Positions 25,694 through 34,510 are shown, counted from the stretch's first letter. The stretch: 38,449 bases of DNA from Lachnospiraceae bacterium (GCA_017476665.1 JAFUZJ010000063.1:1-38449); one strand, 5' to 3'. Translations and numbers: made by a program. Notes: generated by a model not told the origin, from the letters alone.

Positions 25694-25752
25694 AACATTT
25701 TATCTCCTGTTGTGTCTTTTTTTTACAAAAGTCATTATATAACGCAATAGAA

Positions 25753-26529
25753 TTATACCAGTTGCCCTAATATTGTGCCAATGCTGTCATGCAGTACCAG
25801 ATCCGCTTTGCCGTCCATTTTGGTCTTATCCCTGTTGATGATCACTATGCGACCGCCATGTTTATGGTTCAGGAACATCTGTGCCAATCCCGCCGCGGAG
25901 CCTACCTCCAGCGAAGTTCCTCCGATGATCAGACAGTCTGCATTTGCAATCAGACGAATCGAATTGTCGTATGGTACACTGGGCAAAAATTCTCCATAGA
26001 GCGTGACATCCGGCCGCACCATCGCTCCGCAGACGGGACAACGGGGAACCTCATCCTTACTGTCAAAGATGAAATTCGCATCATACTTTGCCTTGCACGA
26101 CACACAATAGCTGCGCATGGCGCTGCCGTGGATCTCCTGCACCTTTTTGCTCCCGGCCTTTTGATGCAGCCCGTCAATATTCTGCGTAATGACGCCATCC
26201 AGCCGTCCGGCTTGTTCCATCTTAGCAAGCGCCAGATGTGCCGCATTCGGCTGTACATTTCTCGCATCCAGATTCTCACGAAAATAGGCAAAAAACAACT
26301 CCGGTTTCTTTTCCAGACAACCTATACTGAGCAGATATTCCGGCTTGTATTTTGCGTATTTACGATCCCGTTTCCGGTATAGCCCATCCTTACCGCGAAA
26401 ATCCGGTATCCCGCTCTCCGTTGACACACCGGCTCCACCCAGAAATACGATATGCTCTGATGTGTCAACAATATCCTGCAACGCTTCCTTTTTCGAGTTT
26501 TCAGTTTGTGTTGTTTCCTGCTTACGCAT
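25753..26529 (-). CDS. Sir2-type NAD-dependent protein deacylase
   Basis: Sirtuin that removes acetyl or other acyl groups from lysines at the expense of NAD+. Visible motifs: GGAGVSTESGIPDFRG (31-46), TQNIDGLH (115-122), the catalytic His134 in EIHGS, and the structural zinc cysteines Cys142, Cys145, Cys164 and Cys167, then GGTSLEVGSA. 258 residues; a charged 15-residue head precedes the core. AAAAGGA lies before the ATG, which is only 15 bases after the end of the decayed RhuM-Fic frame. Cytoplasmic. Targets unknown. Confidence 0.93.
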   Translation of the reverse strand: MRKQETTQTENSKKEALQDIVDTSEHIVFLGGAGVSTESGIPDFRGKDGLYRKRDRKYAKYKPEYLLSIGCLEKKPELFFAYFRENLDARNVQPNAAHLALAKMEQAGRLDGVITQNIDGLHQKAGSKKVQEIHGSAMRSYCVSCKAKYDANFIFDSKDEVPRCPVCGAMVRPDVTLYGEFLPSVPYDNSIRLIANADCLIIGGTSLEVGSAAGLAQMFLNHKHGGRIVIINRDKTKMDGKADLVLHDSIGTILGQLV

Positions 26530-26544
26530 ATATGTCCTTTTTCT

Positions 26545-27131
26545 TCACCCTATGCAATTCATCACAACCGTAATCATCATTTCCATCTCTTCCGGTCGTG
26601 ACTCAGCTATCATGATGGTCAATGCCACCAGCGTGTGATCATCAATCCGTTTGCTGCCATTTCAAATAAAGCTCCATTTTTATCAAGGAAATAAAGAAAC
26701 ATGGCAGCAGCAATTCTCTTATTTCCATCGAAAATACTATGGTTTTTCGTAACAAAATATAAAAGGTGCGCGGCTTTCTCCTCCAGCTTTAACACAGAGT
26801 TCGACCATTTGCGGAACTCTACACCCCGTTTTGACTTTACACGATATCCCACAGATATTATCACATCTAAATTATAAAATTTTACAGGGCGGTCTGAATT
26901 TGCAATGTGCAAAATTTGCACATTACTTTCTCTTTTAAGTTCTCCCTCCTTAAAAACATTATTGATATGCCTTGTAATTACCGTTCGATCAACACCAAAA
27001 AGTTCTGTCATTTGCGCCTGCGTCAGCCATACAGTTTCATTTTCTATTTTCACAGCAAGTGAAACATCTTCATCTTTGCTTGTAAAAATCACTATTTCAT
27101 TTTCCCTGATTTTTTCATTCAGTTCACTCAT
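26545..27131 (-). pseudogene. Broken RhuM-Fic fusion gene (internal deletion plus frameshift)
   Basis: Residues 1-115 match the RhuM N-terminal domain (VWLTQAQMTELFGVDRTVITRHI, KFYNLDVIISVGYRVKSKRG, EFRKWSNSVLK). The frame then jumps straight into the late Fic core: LEEKAAHLLYFVTKNHSIF and DGNKRIAAAMFLYFLDKNGALF, so the middle of a normal RhuM-Fic protein (well over 100 residues) is missing at about 26786. The annotated stop comes early (MITRWWH), but after a one-base shift at about 26658-26664 the family ending continues in another frame: GSKRIDDHTLVALTIMIAES to NCIG, stopping at 26545. Fic proteins AMPylate targets; this one is very unlikely to work. It sits in an AT-rich patch with two other broken genes. 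Confidence 0.8.
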
Positions 27132-27247
27132 TCTATATCCCCATTTCGCCTATCTCGCAGTATCTGGTCTTGCTTACTTTCAATCTGTTTCGCTCCATTG
27201 GCGTCTTGCTTGCACGATCTTCGTATCCGCGGCAAACCGGAAGTTGT

Positions 27248-27818
27248 CTAATTAAGCTCCATAACATAATAAGAACCGTATTTTGTCCCATCAAATCCTA
27301 TTAAAAATTGGTCTGATAACCGAAACCCATATTCTTTAAGCGCAGAAATACGATTATTCGCTTCTGTGATGGCTTTTGTCGCTATCATATCACATTGAAA
27401 TAATTCTTTTGTCTTTGGAACAATTATGTTAAGTACATCTAATACGCAATTATATGTTTCATAATCACTTCTCAAATCTAGCCGCAATAACCCACAATTA
27501 TTAAAATAATCTTCGGATTTTCTATTGAATAACTCTATTGCTCCTATAACTTTGTTTGTTAATTTGTCCTCAATCGCCATACGAACATAATATTTTTTAT
27601 GATATTCAAGATTCCAAAAGTCTATTGCCTGTTGCATTCGTTCTTTGGTTTTATATATAGAATGTATCGCCATGGCAATTATCAGAATTAAAAAAAGGTA
27701 CAGCTTTCACATCAGAATAAACCGCAAGTAAGTCATTCAAATCCTTGTCGGAATCAATCGCTCTCAAAATTAGATTTTTATTATTTAAAATGGGGATAAC
27801 TTCGTAAATATCACGCAT
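27248..27818 (-). pseudogene. Frameshifted GNAT acetyltransferase
   Basis: A good start with AGAGGTAG lies at 27818 and reads MRDIYEVIPILNNKNLILRA to NCHGDTFYI, then stops. A second frame from 27673 carries the rest (KTKERMQQAIDFWNLEYHKK, VIGAIELFNR, ALKEYGFRLSDQFLIGF). They join in the (TA)n run at 27652-27659: removing two bases gives a continuous protein of about 190 residues of GNAT type, so slippage in this repeat is the likely cause. Base composition is more AT-rich than in the flanking genes. A sequencing error is possible, but a second frameshift occurs in the very next gene. Confidence 0.75.
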
Positions 27819-27902
27819 TTAACTACCTCTATCTAATGTGTAAAATGGTACGGGCTCCATCAACACGCATTTTTTGCGTTATCTTCTAGCTCAATTCATG
27901 AT

Positions 27903-27918
27903 CGAAAGTTTACTTTCG
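27903..27918. repeat. Short inverted repeat in the gap between two GNAT remnants
   Basis: CGAAAG-TTTA-CTTTCG, with a further CGAAAG copy 12 bases on. It lies just past the stop of the second GNAT remnant on the minus strand. Without a T run it is a weak terminator candidate at best. Confidence 0.35.
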
Positions 27919-27931
27919 TAAATCGAAAGCA

Positions 27932-28454
27932 TCATTTCAAGTGAATCCAATATCTTTCAAGATAGACATCCTTCTGAGGCTCATATACAGTGCATTCATA
28001 CACTCCGCCATTTTTGAGAATGGTTCTTCTGCTACCCTCATTATCATCCAGACAACAAATAAGAACATCAAATATCCCTAATGACTTGCAGACAGGCAAA
28101 ACTGCCCCCAGCATCTGGGTTGCATACCCTTTTCTTCGTTCACTAGGGCAGACTGCATAACCAATATGTCCACCGTATTTCTCTAGATAATCATTGAAAT
28201 AATGGCGAATGTTGATCATTCCAACAATTTTACCATCAACCTCATTCATACAGATATACTGTGATGGGCACCATATGTGACGGCGTTGTATCCGCGGTTT
28301 TCAATTGTTCAACCATATATATCCAGTCTTTTATATTATCCATTTGTCTTAACGAACCACAGCCATCCATAGTTCCTCCACAAGATAAGAATTCCTGTTT
28401 GAATGCTTGAATTGCTTTCTCATGTTCCATAGTTGGCTCTATTAGTTTCAACAC
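27932..28454 (-). pseudogene. Frameshifted GNAT acetyltransferase with LexA-like promoter
   Basis: Starts at GTG 28454 after GGAGG and reads MLKLIEPTMEHEKAIQAFKQ to TADTTPSHMVP before changing frame. The second half (QYICMNEVDGKIVGMINIRH, GYAVCPSERRKGYATQML, the latter being the acetyl-CoA loop) is one frame over. Deleting one base of the triple G at 28256-28258 restores a continuous GNAT of about 174 residues. So this is a recent frameshift or a sequencing error in a homopolymer. The promoter is intact and carries a LexA-like box (28534-28547). Confidence 0.75.
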
Positions 28455-28463
28455 ACAACCTCC

Positions 28464-28473
28464 ACATATGTTC
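28464..28473. promoter_or_regulatory. Second GAACATATGT site in the GNAT leader
   Basis: ACATATGTTC on the plus strand (GAACATATGT on the minus strand), just before the ribosome binding site of the frameshifted GNAT gene. It is 61 bases from, and inverted to, the match inside the LexA-like box upstream. Confidence 0.4.
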
Positions 28474-28520
28474 TCTATAAACTGCGATATGTTTCCCCCC
28501 TACCACATCTACACATATAT

Positions 28521-28549
28521 ATCATACCACGGTCGAACATATGTTTCAA
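28521..28549 (-). promoter_or_regulatory. Promoter with overlapping LexA/DinR-like box
   Basis: On the minus strand TTGAAA (28549-28544), a 17-base spacer and TATGAT (28526-28521). CGAACATATGTTTC (28534-28547, plus strand) matches the Firmicute LexA consensus CGAACRNRYGTTYC at all positions and covers the -35 and part of the spacer, as an SOS operator would. It faces the frameshifted GNAT gene. Confidence 0.65.
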
Positions 28550-28557
28550 CTATTATT

Positions 28558-29919
28558 TTACACCGTCTGCCTCTTCAGCAGCCTCCGGTACACCACCGCA
28601 AAACAGATCACATGCACGAACAGGGTCAAAAACCAGCTGATCGGATAAGAAATATACAGGCACCACAAACTATGCACACTGCGGAAGATCGTATAGATCC
28701 ACACGATCCGGAACAGGCAGGCGCCGGTCAGAGACACTAACATCGGCATAACGGAATACCCCATGCCCCTCAGAACGCCTACCATCACATCCATCATACC
28801 GCATAGACAGTAAGTGGTGCAGATCACACTGAGGCGCAGTACGCCGAACCGGATCACTTCTGCATCAGAGGAATAAATCTGCAGCAGTACACCCGATCCC
28901 AGGTACGCCAGATTGCCGAACACCAACCCTACAAAAGCCACCATCACCTGACAGAGTAGCAGAATCTTTCCGATATTTTTGTATTGCTTTGCGCCGTAAT
29001 TCTGCCCGGTAAAGCTGATGATGGTCTGGGAAAAGGCGTTCATGGAAATATAGATAAAGCCTTCGATATTGGAGGCTGCGGTATTGCCCGCCATGGCAAT
29101 GCTGCCAAAGGAGTTTACGGAAGACTGGATCAGCACATTGGAGATGGAAAACAGGGAGCTCTGCAATCCCGCCGGCAGACCGATCTGCATCATCTTGAGC
29201 AGCTTGTCCTTTTTGATGCACAATTCCTTGAGATTCAGCTTATAATCCGCATCCGACAGCGCCAGGCACCGGATCACCAGAATCGCAGAAATTGCCTGGG
29301 AGATCACCGTCGCCAGCGCCACGCCCGCTACAGACATGGAAAAGACGATCACAAATAGCAGATTCAGCGCCACATTGACAATTCCGGCACCCAGCAGGTA
29401 ATAAAGCGGCCTTTTTGTATCCCCGATGGCGCGCAGGATCGCCGCGCCGAAATTATACGCCATGGTGAAGGGCATGCCGATAAAATAAATCCGCATATAG
29501 AGAATGGACTTGTCGATCACATCCTCCGGCGTACCCATCGCCCGCAGCGCCGGTCCTGCCACCAAGATTCCGGCAAATACCAGGATTACGCCGCTAATCA
29601 GTGCTGTCATGATACTGGTATGTACCATCTCCGAAAGCTCCTTCTTCTGCCCCGCGCCGTAAAACCGCGCCACCAGCACGTTAGCACCGATGGATAACCC
29701 GATAAAGAAATTCACCAACAGATTGATCAGCGAGCTGGTAGAACCCACCGCCGCCAGCGCCTGATTTCCTGCAAACCGCCCTACGACCACGATATCCGCT
29801 GCATTGAACAAAAGCTGCAGCACGCTGGACAACATCAGCGGAATATAAAAGATCAATATTTTCCCCAGAAACGGACCGCTACACATGTCCATCTCATATT
29901 TGGCAGCACTCTTCGCCAT
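28558..29919 (-). CDS. MATE family multidrug/metabolite exporter
   Basis: 453-residue, 12-helix cation-coupled exporter. It opens MAKSAAKYEMDMCSGPFLGK, then LSSVLQLLFNAADIVVVGRFAG, the usual first helix pair of the NorM/DinF group; the second half repeats the fold (PAGLQSSLFSISNVLIQSSVNSFG, EGFIYISMNAFSQTIISFTGQNYG). The ATG is preceded by AGAGG and follows the 421-residue unknown gene by about 29 bases, so the two are probably cotranscribed. Substrate unknown. GC content rises again here compared with the pseudogene patch. Confidence 0.93.
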   Translation of the reverse strand: MAKSAAKYEMDMCSGPFLGKILIFYIPLMLSSVLQLLFNAADIVVVGRFAGNQALAAVGSTSSLINLLVNFFIGLSIGANVLVARFYGAGQKKELSEMVHTSIMTALISGVILVFAGILVAGPALRAMGTPEDVIDKSILYMRIYFIGMPFTMAYNFGAAILRAIGDTKRPLYYLLGAGIVNVALNLLFVIVFSMSVAGVALATVISQAISAILVIRCLALSDADYKLNLKELCIKKDKLLKMMQIGLPAGLQSSLFSISNVLIQSSVNSFGSIAMAGNTAASNIEGFIYISMNAFSQTIISFTGQNYGAKQYKNIGKILLLCQVMVAFVGLVFGNLAYLGSGVLLQIYSSDAEVIRFGVLRLSVICTTYCLCGMMDVMVGVLRGMGYSVMPMLVSLTGACLFRIVWIYTIFRSVHSLWCLYISYPISWFLTLFVHVICFAVVYRRLLKRQTV

Positions 29920-29948
29920 TTTGATACGCCTCTTTTCTAAAGTGCATA

Positions 29949-31214
29949 CTACTGCACCAATGTTTCATCTGCATAGCTGCAGATCCTATCAGCCTCATCC
30001 TCAGATAATAATCGACAATTCTCCACTTCTGACTTGAGTCTGCAGTCTTCCCCGTATTTGGGTTGAAATTCCTGCAGATATCTTTCTAGAAGCTCTTTTC
30101 CATATCGTTTCGTTATATTCTGTACAAATTTTTCTTTGCGTTCTTTCTTGTCACGTTTAAAATCGATATACCATTTAGTAGTCACATAAAAAGTCAGAAA
30201 AAGCTCGCCGGTCTCTCTCCCATACTCTTCCAAGATCGTATTTAAGATCAGTCCGATGTGCTTATGTCCGTCATATCGAAAACCTGTAAATTCGTAGACA
30301 GACAGAAAATACCGATATGCCAGCACACACTGCATGAGCGCATCTTTCTCCACGGAAAAAAGCGGTAAAAATTTTTCGCGATAGACCAGATCAATCTGTG
30401 CATCTATCGGGGTAACACACCGATGTTTCTCCGACGTTAATTCTTCCTGTTTCCTCTGCCCCTCATAATAGGAATGGGTTGTGCCATCGCGGAAAATCCA
30501 GCCCACACCATACTCAAAGCCCCAAAGCGCAAACATATATTTATTGGGGTCGCTCACATAATTCGCCAGAGAATCCGAAACTCTCTTCTCATTCTTAAAC
30601 CTAGAGGTTTCATACAGATAGGTCGCAAGGCTGTTTTCAATCATTCCTTTATAAAGATCAATTGCAATGTCCGGGTGTTCATAGGTTCGGAACTCCTCAT
30701 AGGACATTTCCATGTCCTCCGCCATGATCGCCCGCAGCAATTCCTCATGCGTGGTATAACCCTGCCTGAATAAGCGCTCCACACGGTTATATTCCGACTC
30801 GCTCAACTCCCTGTATTCAAATTTAAATTTCTTGCTCTCCCAATAACTCTGTGCCAGCCCGTAATCGTCCGTAATCTGAATCGTGTTAAAATTGCTTTTC
30901 GCCTTATAAAGCAGATCCAAGAGCGTCATCATGAGGGTACGATCTTCCTCGTTTGTCGTTTCATCTAAGGGCAAAAATAGCTTACAACATCCGCTGAAAG
31001 CACCTTTTTCATCAAACTCCAGCGTAAAGGTCTCACTCTCCCCGTCCCCAAACCAGATACTGATGCATTCGTTTTCCGGAGCAAATTCGCATGTCCAATC
31101 TTTGGTTTGGCCCTTTTTCTTGATGCCAGCTTTCAGTTTTTCATAAATTTTTTCCGAAGGAACAGTGCGCTTTTTCTTGCCGCTGTAAAAAACGGTATCG
31201 GACATATACTCCAT
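29949..31214 (-). CDS. Uncharacterised 421-residue protein
   Basis: The start at ATG 31214 (MEYMSDTVFYSGKKKR) has GGGGAG upstream; a TTG two codons earlier is less likely. No signal peptide or membrane helix. An N-terminal mixed region (WTCEFAPENECISIWFGDGE, FTLEFDEKGAFSGCCKLFLP) precedes a helical charged region (LSESEYNRVERLFRQGYTTH, then a YRYFLSVYEFTGFRYDGHKH stretch) and a Lys/Arg/Glu-rich tail. Several aromatic-rich motifs recur (YYEGQR, WYIDFKRDKK). I do not recognise a family and assign no function. It lies directly upstream of the MATE exporter and may be cotranscribed with it. Confidence 0.75.
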   Translation of the reverse strand: MEYMSDTVFYSGKKKRTVPSEKIYEKLKAGIKKKGQTKDWTCEFAPENECISIWFGDGESETFTLEFDEKGAFSGCCKLFLPLDETTNEEDRTLMMTLLDLLYKAKSNFNTIQITDDYGLAQSYWESKKFKFEYRELSESEYNRVERLFRQGYTTHEELLRAIMAEDMEMSYEEFRTYEHPDIAIDLYKGMIENSLATYLYETSRFKNEKRVSDSLANYVSDPNKYMFALWGFEYGVGWIFRDGTTHSYYEGQRKQEELTSEKHRCVTPIDAQIDLVYREKFLPLFSVEKDALMQCVLAYRYFLSVYEFTGFRYDGHKHIGLILNTILEEYGRETGELFLTFYVTTKWYIDFKRDKKERKEKFVQNITKRYGKELLERYLQEFQPKYGEDCRLKSEVENCRLLSEDEADRICSYADETLVQ

Positions 31215-31289
31215 AAACAATCTCCCCTGCTAAACCATACAACAAAAATTTCGATTTTATTGCAAAAATTTTATTGCAAAAATATAAAC

Positions 31290-31340
31290 GAAAAAATTCC
31301 ACCCACGCAGCAGCAATTTGCTGAGCCACACAGGTGGAAT
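31290..31340 (-). terminator. Terminator of the leuCD unit
   Basis: Minus strand: ATTCCACC pairs with GGTGGAAT, with an inner CAGCAAATTGCTG palindrome, ending in TTTTTT. It begins 12 bases after the leuD stop. Confidence 0.8.
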
Positions 31341-31351
31341 AAAAGTTTCCC

Positions 31352-31843
31352 TTATTTACCGCTGTTGATGTAGTTCACAAGTCCCTCCGCAGCGATGATC
31401 TTCTGCATAAACTCCGGAAATGCCTGTCCTTTGAACGTTGTTCCCTTGGTCACATTGGTAATGATGCCGGTGTCGAAATTCACTTCCACCTCATCGCCTG
31501 CCTCGATTCCCTTGGACGCCTCCGGGCACTCAATGATGGGAAGTCCGATATTGATGGCGTTGCGGTAAAAAATTCTGGCAAAGGTCTCCGCGATCACGCA
31601 GCTCACGCCCGCCGCTTTGATGGCGATGGGGGCATGCTCTCTGGAGGAGCCGCAGCCGAAGTTCTTGTCCGCCACAATGATATCGCCCTTTTTCACGTTT
31701 TTGATGAAATCCTTGTCAATATCCTCCATACAGTGCGTCGCCAGCTCCGCCGGATCGGAAGAATTTAAATATCTTGCGGGAATGATCACATCCGTATCTA
31801 CATTGTCACCGTATTTGAATACAATTCCTTTTGCGTTTTTCAT
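31352..31843 (-). CDS. leuD: 3-isopropylmalate dehydratase small subunit
   Basis: Swivelling-domain subunit of isopropylmalate isomerase (leucine synthesis, 2- to 3-isopropylmalate). The start at 31843 ([18 protein letters not shown]) follows AGGAGA; the longer reading adds 12 residues. Motifs: [31 protein letters not shown] (the substrate-binding GCGSSREHA) and [12 protein letters not shown]. 163 residues, the archaeal/Clostridia short type. It follows leuC after about 57 bases. Close homologues include homoaconitase small subunits, but pairing and context favour LeuD. Confidence 0.95.
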   Translation of the reverse strand: MKNAKGIVFKYGDNVDTDVIIPARYLNSSDPAELATHCMEDIDKDFIKNVKKGDIIVADKNFGCGSSREHAPIAIKAAGVSCVIAETFARIFYRNAINIGLPIIECPEASKGIEAGDEVEVNFDTGIITNVTKGTTFKGQAFPEFMQKIIAAEGLVNYINSGK

Positions 31844-31900
31844 GATATGTCGTCTCCTATTTTCTTTTACTATATCCAACTGGAATCCAACTCAAATGCC

Positions 31901-33172
31901 TTATGCCAGCTCACAAGGGCAGGAAATCTTGCCGGTCACGGCGCTTGCCGCTGCTACTGCAGGGCTTGCCAGGTAAATCTCGGAATCCACATGTCCCATA
32001 CGTCCGACAAAGTTACGGTTGGTGGTGGAAACACAGCGCTCGCCTTCCGCCAGAATACCCATGTAACCGCCAAGACACGGTCCGCAGGTAGGCGTGCTCA
32101 CAATAGCGCCTGCCTCAATAAAGGTCTTCAGAAGCCCTTCCTCCATAGCCTGCATATAGATGTTCTGGGTGGCGGGGATCACGATACAACGCATCCCCTT
32201 TGCCACATGGCGTCCCTTCAGCACATCAGCCGCGATGCGCAGATCGTCCAGACGGCCGTTGGTACAGGAACCGATTACCACCTGGTCGATGTTGATATCG
32301 TCCATCTCATGAATCTCATCAATGGTGTGGGTATTTTCCGGCAGATGCGGGAATGCCACTGTAGGACGCAGGGTGCTGAGATCAATGGTATATACCGCGT
32401 CATACACCGCATCCTCGTCCGCCTCGTAAATCTTGTATTCTTTCTTGCTATGCTCTTTCATATAGGCGATCGCCAGATCGTCCACGGGGAAGATACCGTT
32501 CTTTCCGCCGGCCTCGATCGCCATGTTCGCAATGGTAAAACGGTCATCCATGGTCAGATCGGCAATGCCGTCCCCCACGAACTCCATGGACTTGTACAAT
32601 GCGCCGTCCACGCCGATCATGCCGATGATATGTAAGATTACATCCTTACCGCTGATCCATTTTGCCTTCTTGCCGGTCAGCACAAACTTGATCGCGGACG
32701 GAACCTTGAACCATGCCTTTCCGGTCGCCATGCCCGCAGCCATATCCGTACTGCCCACGCCGGTGGAAAATGCGCCCAAAGCACCGTAGGTACAGGTATG
32801 GGAATCCGCACCGATGATCACGTCACCCGCCACCGTCAGACCCTGCTCCGGAAGCAATGCATGCTCGATGCCCATCTCACCCACTTCAAAATAATTGGTG
32901 ATCTCATTCTTCTTTGCAAACTCGCGGACACACTTGCAGTGTTCCGCAGACTTGATATCCTTATTGGGTACAAAGTGATCCGGCACCAGCGCAATCTTGT
33001 CCTTGTCAAACACGCCGTCCACCTTCATTTTGTCCATTTCCTTGATTGCAACAGGGCTGGTGATGTCATTGCCAAGCACCAGATCCAGATTCGCCTCGAT
33101 CAGCTGCCCTGCTTCCACGCGCTCAAGTCCCGCAGCTGCCGCCAGAATCTTCTGTGTCATTGTCATACCCAT
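31901..33172 (-). CDS. leuC: 3-isopropylmalate dehydratase large subunit
   Basis: Fe4S4 subunit partner of LeuD. I choose ATG 33172 ([15 protein letters not shown]), with GGAGG eight bases upstream, over the start at 33196. Aconitase-fold signatures: [32 protein letters not shown] and [14 protein letters not shown], which supply the three cluster cysteines. 423 residues, the shorter LeuC type common in Clostridia and archaea. A promoter lies upstream after the anti-sigma gene, and a terminator follows leuD, so leuCD is its own unit. Confidence 0.96.
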   Translation of the reverse strand: MGMTMTQKILAAAAGLERVEAGQLIEANLDLVLGNDITSPVAIKEMDKMKVDGVFDKDKIALVPDHFVPNKDIKSAEHCKCVREFAKKNEITNYFEVGEMGIEHALLPEQGLTVAGDVIIGADSHTCTYGALGAFSTGVGSTDMAAGMATGKAWFKVPSAIKFVLTGKKAKWISGKDVILHIIGMIGVDGALYKSMEFVGDGIADLTMDDRFTIANMAIEAGGKNGIFPVDDLAIAYMKEHSKKEYKIYEADEDAVYDAVYTIDLSTLRPTVAFPHLPENTHTIDEIHEMDDINIDQVVIGSCTNGRLDDLRIAADVLKGRHVAKGMRCIVIPATQNIYMQAMEEGLLKTFIEAGAIVSTPTCGPCLGGYMGILAEGERCVSTTNRNFVGRMGHVDSEIYLASPAVAAASAVTGKISCPCELA

Positions 33173-33220
33173 GATCTCTTCCTCCATACAAAACATTTTC
33201 CTATGAAACGCTTAAAAAAT

Positions 33221-33249
33221 ATCATAACATAAAAAACAGGAATTTGAAA
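33221..33249 (-). promoter_or_regulatory. Candidate promoter of leuCD
   Basis: On the minus strand TTTCAA (33249-33244), a 17-base spacer and TATGAT (33226-33221). The -10 is good and the -35 weak. It overlaps the terminator stem of the sigma/anti-sigma unit. Confidence 0.4.
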
Positions 33250-33258
33250 CTGTTTTTC
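33229..33258 (-). terminator. Terminator of the sigma/anti-sigma unit
   Basis: Minus strand: AAAAACAG pairs with CTGTTTTTT over a TTTCAAATTC loop, ending in a T run. It follows the anti-sigma stop. Confidence 0.7.
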
Positions 33259-33289
33259 GGAGTGAATTTACATAAAATTTCTTAATCCT

Positions 33290-33979
33290 CTATTCTGCTT
33301 TCCAAAGCAAAATTGAAGTATCTTTAAGAGCTTCTATTTCCTCATCAACATTATCATCCGACCATTTGATAACCTTCATTAACTGCCTTGCTCCTTGCTC
33401 CGGGATATAATAGATTTCTCTGCACACCTGTTCTGTACGATTTCCGTTATCATCCTCAACAACCATGGTCAAAGCATCACCTGTTAAGCTAATGACCGGC
33501 CAGCCTGTTTCTAGTCCATTACCTTTCAGTTCGGTATATGTCGTTGTAGTCATATACATGAAAAGAGTCTCTCCATCCGGTGTATAAATCCCGGAGCTTT
33601 TATAAAATTCTCGATTCGATCTTATAGCCTCATCCGAAACATATAAACCTGCTTCCTCATACGGAATATAATTTTCACGAACCACGATTCCATAAAATAG
33701 TCCTCCCGCAATCGCAGCAATACATACAGCCGTAACAATTGCAGTCATAAGACGTTTCTTTCTAATTTTGTTTCTGATCTTCTTCAGCGTCTCTTTATCA
33801 GCCGAATGTTTCGCACTATCATCGGCTGCAGCAGGATTCTTCATCTTTTGAAAATAATCGGTGCACTCAGCACAGACAGCGATGTGTTCATCAACTACTT
33901 TTCGGCTATCGTCAGACAGCACATCATCCACATAAAGCGGAAGAAGATCTTTTACTACGTTACATGTTATATCAGCCAT
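33290..33979 (-). CDS. Membrane-anchored anti-sigma factor with zf-HC2 zinc finger
   Basis: 229 residues. The N-terminal zinc-binding anti-sigma domain shows Cys6, then EHIAVCAECTDYF with His32, Cys36 and Cys39. A Lys/Arg-rich stretch (RNKIRKKRL) precedes one transmembrane helix (about 76-99, TAIVTAVCIAAIAGGLFYG), and the rest is an extracellular sensor domain (YIPYEEAGLYVSDEAIRSNR). It starts eight bases before the end of the sigma gene, so the two are translated together. The domain order supports sequestration of the sigma factor at the membrane until an external signal arrives; the signal is unknown. Confidence 0.88.
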   Translation of the reverse strand: MADITCNVVKDLLPLYVDDVLSDDSRKVVDEHIAVCAECTDYFQKMKNPAAADDSAKHSADKETLKKIRNKIRKKRLMTAIVTAVCIAAIAGGLFYGIVVRENYIPYEEAGLYVSDEAIRSNREFYKSSGIYTPDGETLFMYMTTTTYTELKGNGLETGWPVISLTGDALTMVVEDDNGNRTEQVCREIYYIPEQGARQLMKVIKWSDDNVDEEIEALKDTSILLWKAE

Positions 33980-34448
33980 TATCCAATTCCTCCCTGATCA
34001 TGATTCGGGCCCGGTGATATGTCACCCTTGCCCAACTTGTTGTTTTTTCAAATAGTTCAGCAATCTCCGAAAAAGACAATTCTCCATAGGTACGGAGTGT
34101 AAAAACTTCTTTGTATGGTTCTTTGAGAGAATGCAGGATCTTGTTGATCGCCTTTCTGTCAGTCTCCCTGACCATGTCGTCCTCCGGTGATAATGCTGAT
34201 TCACCATACTCCTCCGGCAGTTCCTCAAAACGGGATTGCTTCTTAAGATGATCGTAATATAGGTTTTTGGCAATCTGGCAAAGCCAAACCCTGATACTAC
34301 AATCTCCCCTGAAAGATTCTATCTTTTTCATTGCCCTAAAGAAGGTTTCCTGTGTAATCTCTTCGGCCGTCAGAGGATCACGGGACATGGATAAGATATA
34401 TTTGTATACCACAGAAAAGTATTCCTGATACAGTTTTTCTATATCCAC
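33972..34448 (-). CDS. ECF-type RNA polymerase sigma factor
   Basis: 158 residues, starting at GTG 34448 with AAGGAGGTGAAAAT upstream; an overlapping ATG in another frame stops after two codons. Region 2 is seen in DPLTAEEITQETFFRAMKKI and region 4 in LKEPYKEVFTLRTYGELSFS followed by EIAELFEKTTSWARVTYHRA. No region 3, as usual for ECF factors. It overlaps the anti-sigma gene. A possible self-recognised promoter is upstream. Confidence 0.93.
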   Translation of the reverse strand: MDIEKLYQEYFSVVYKYILSMSRDPLTAEEITQETFFRAMKKIESFRGDCSIRVWLCQIAKNLYYDHLKKQSRFEELPEEYGESALSPEDDMVRETDRKAINKILHSLKEPYKEVFTLRTYGELSFSEIAELFEKTTSWARVTYHRARIMIREELDNG

Positions 34449-34471
34449 ATTTTCACCTCCTTCGTATGTAT

Positions 34472-34497
34472 GACTGCCGAATCCGTTAAACGTTACA
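34472..34497 (-). promoter_or_regulatory. Candidate ECF-type autoregulatory promoter
   Basis: On the minus strand TGTAAC (34497-34492), containing the AAC common in ECF -35 elements, is followed after 17 bases by GTC (34474-34472), the -10 core common to many ECF factors. Only the pattern supports it. Confidence 0.35.
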
Positions 34498-34510
34498 GAT
34501 TTTTTTGCAA

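Noticed and set aside
27132-27247. Possible remnant of another gene before the RhuM start
   Set aside because: More than one frame stays open for 20-30 codons, but none shows a recognisable protein; too short to support.
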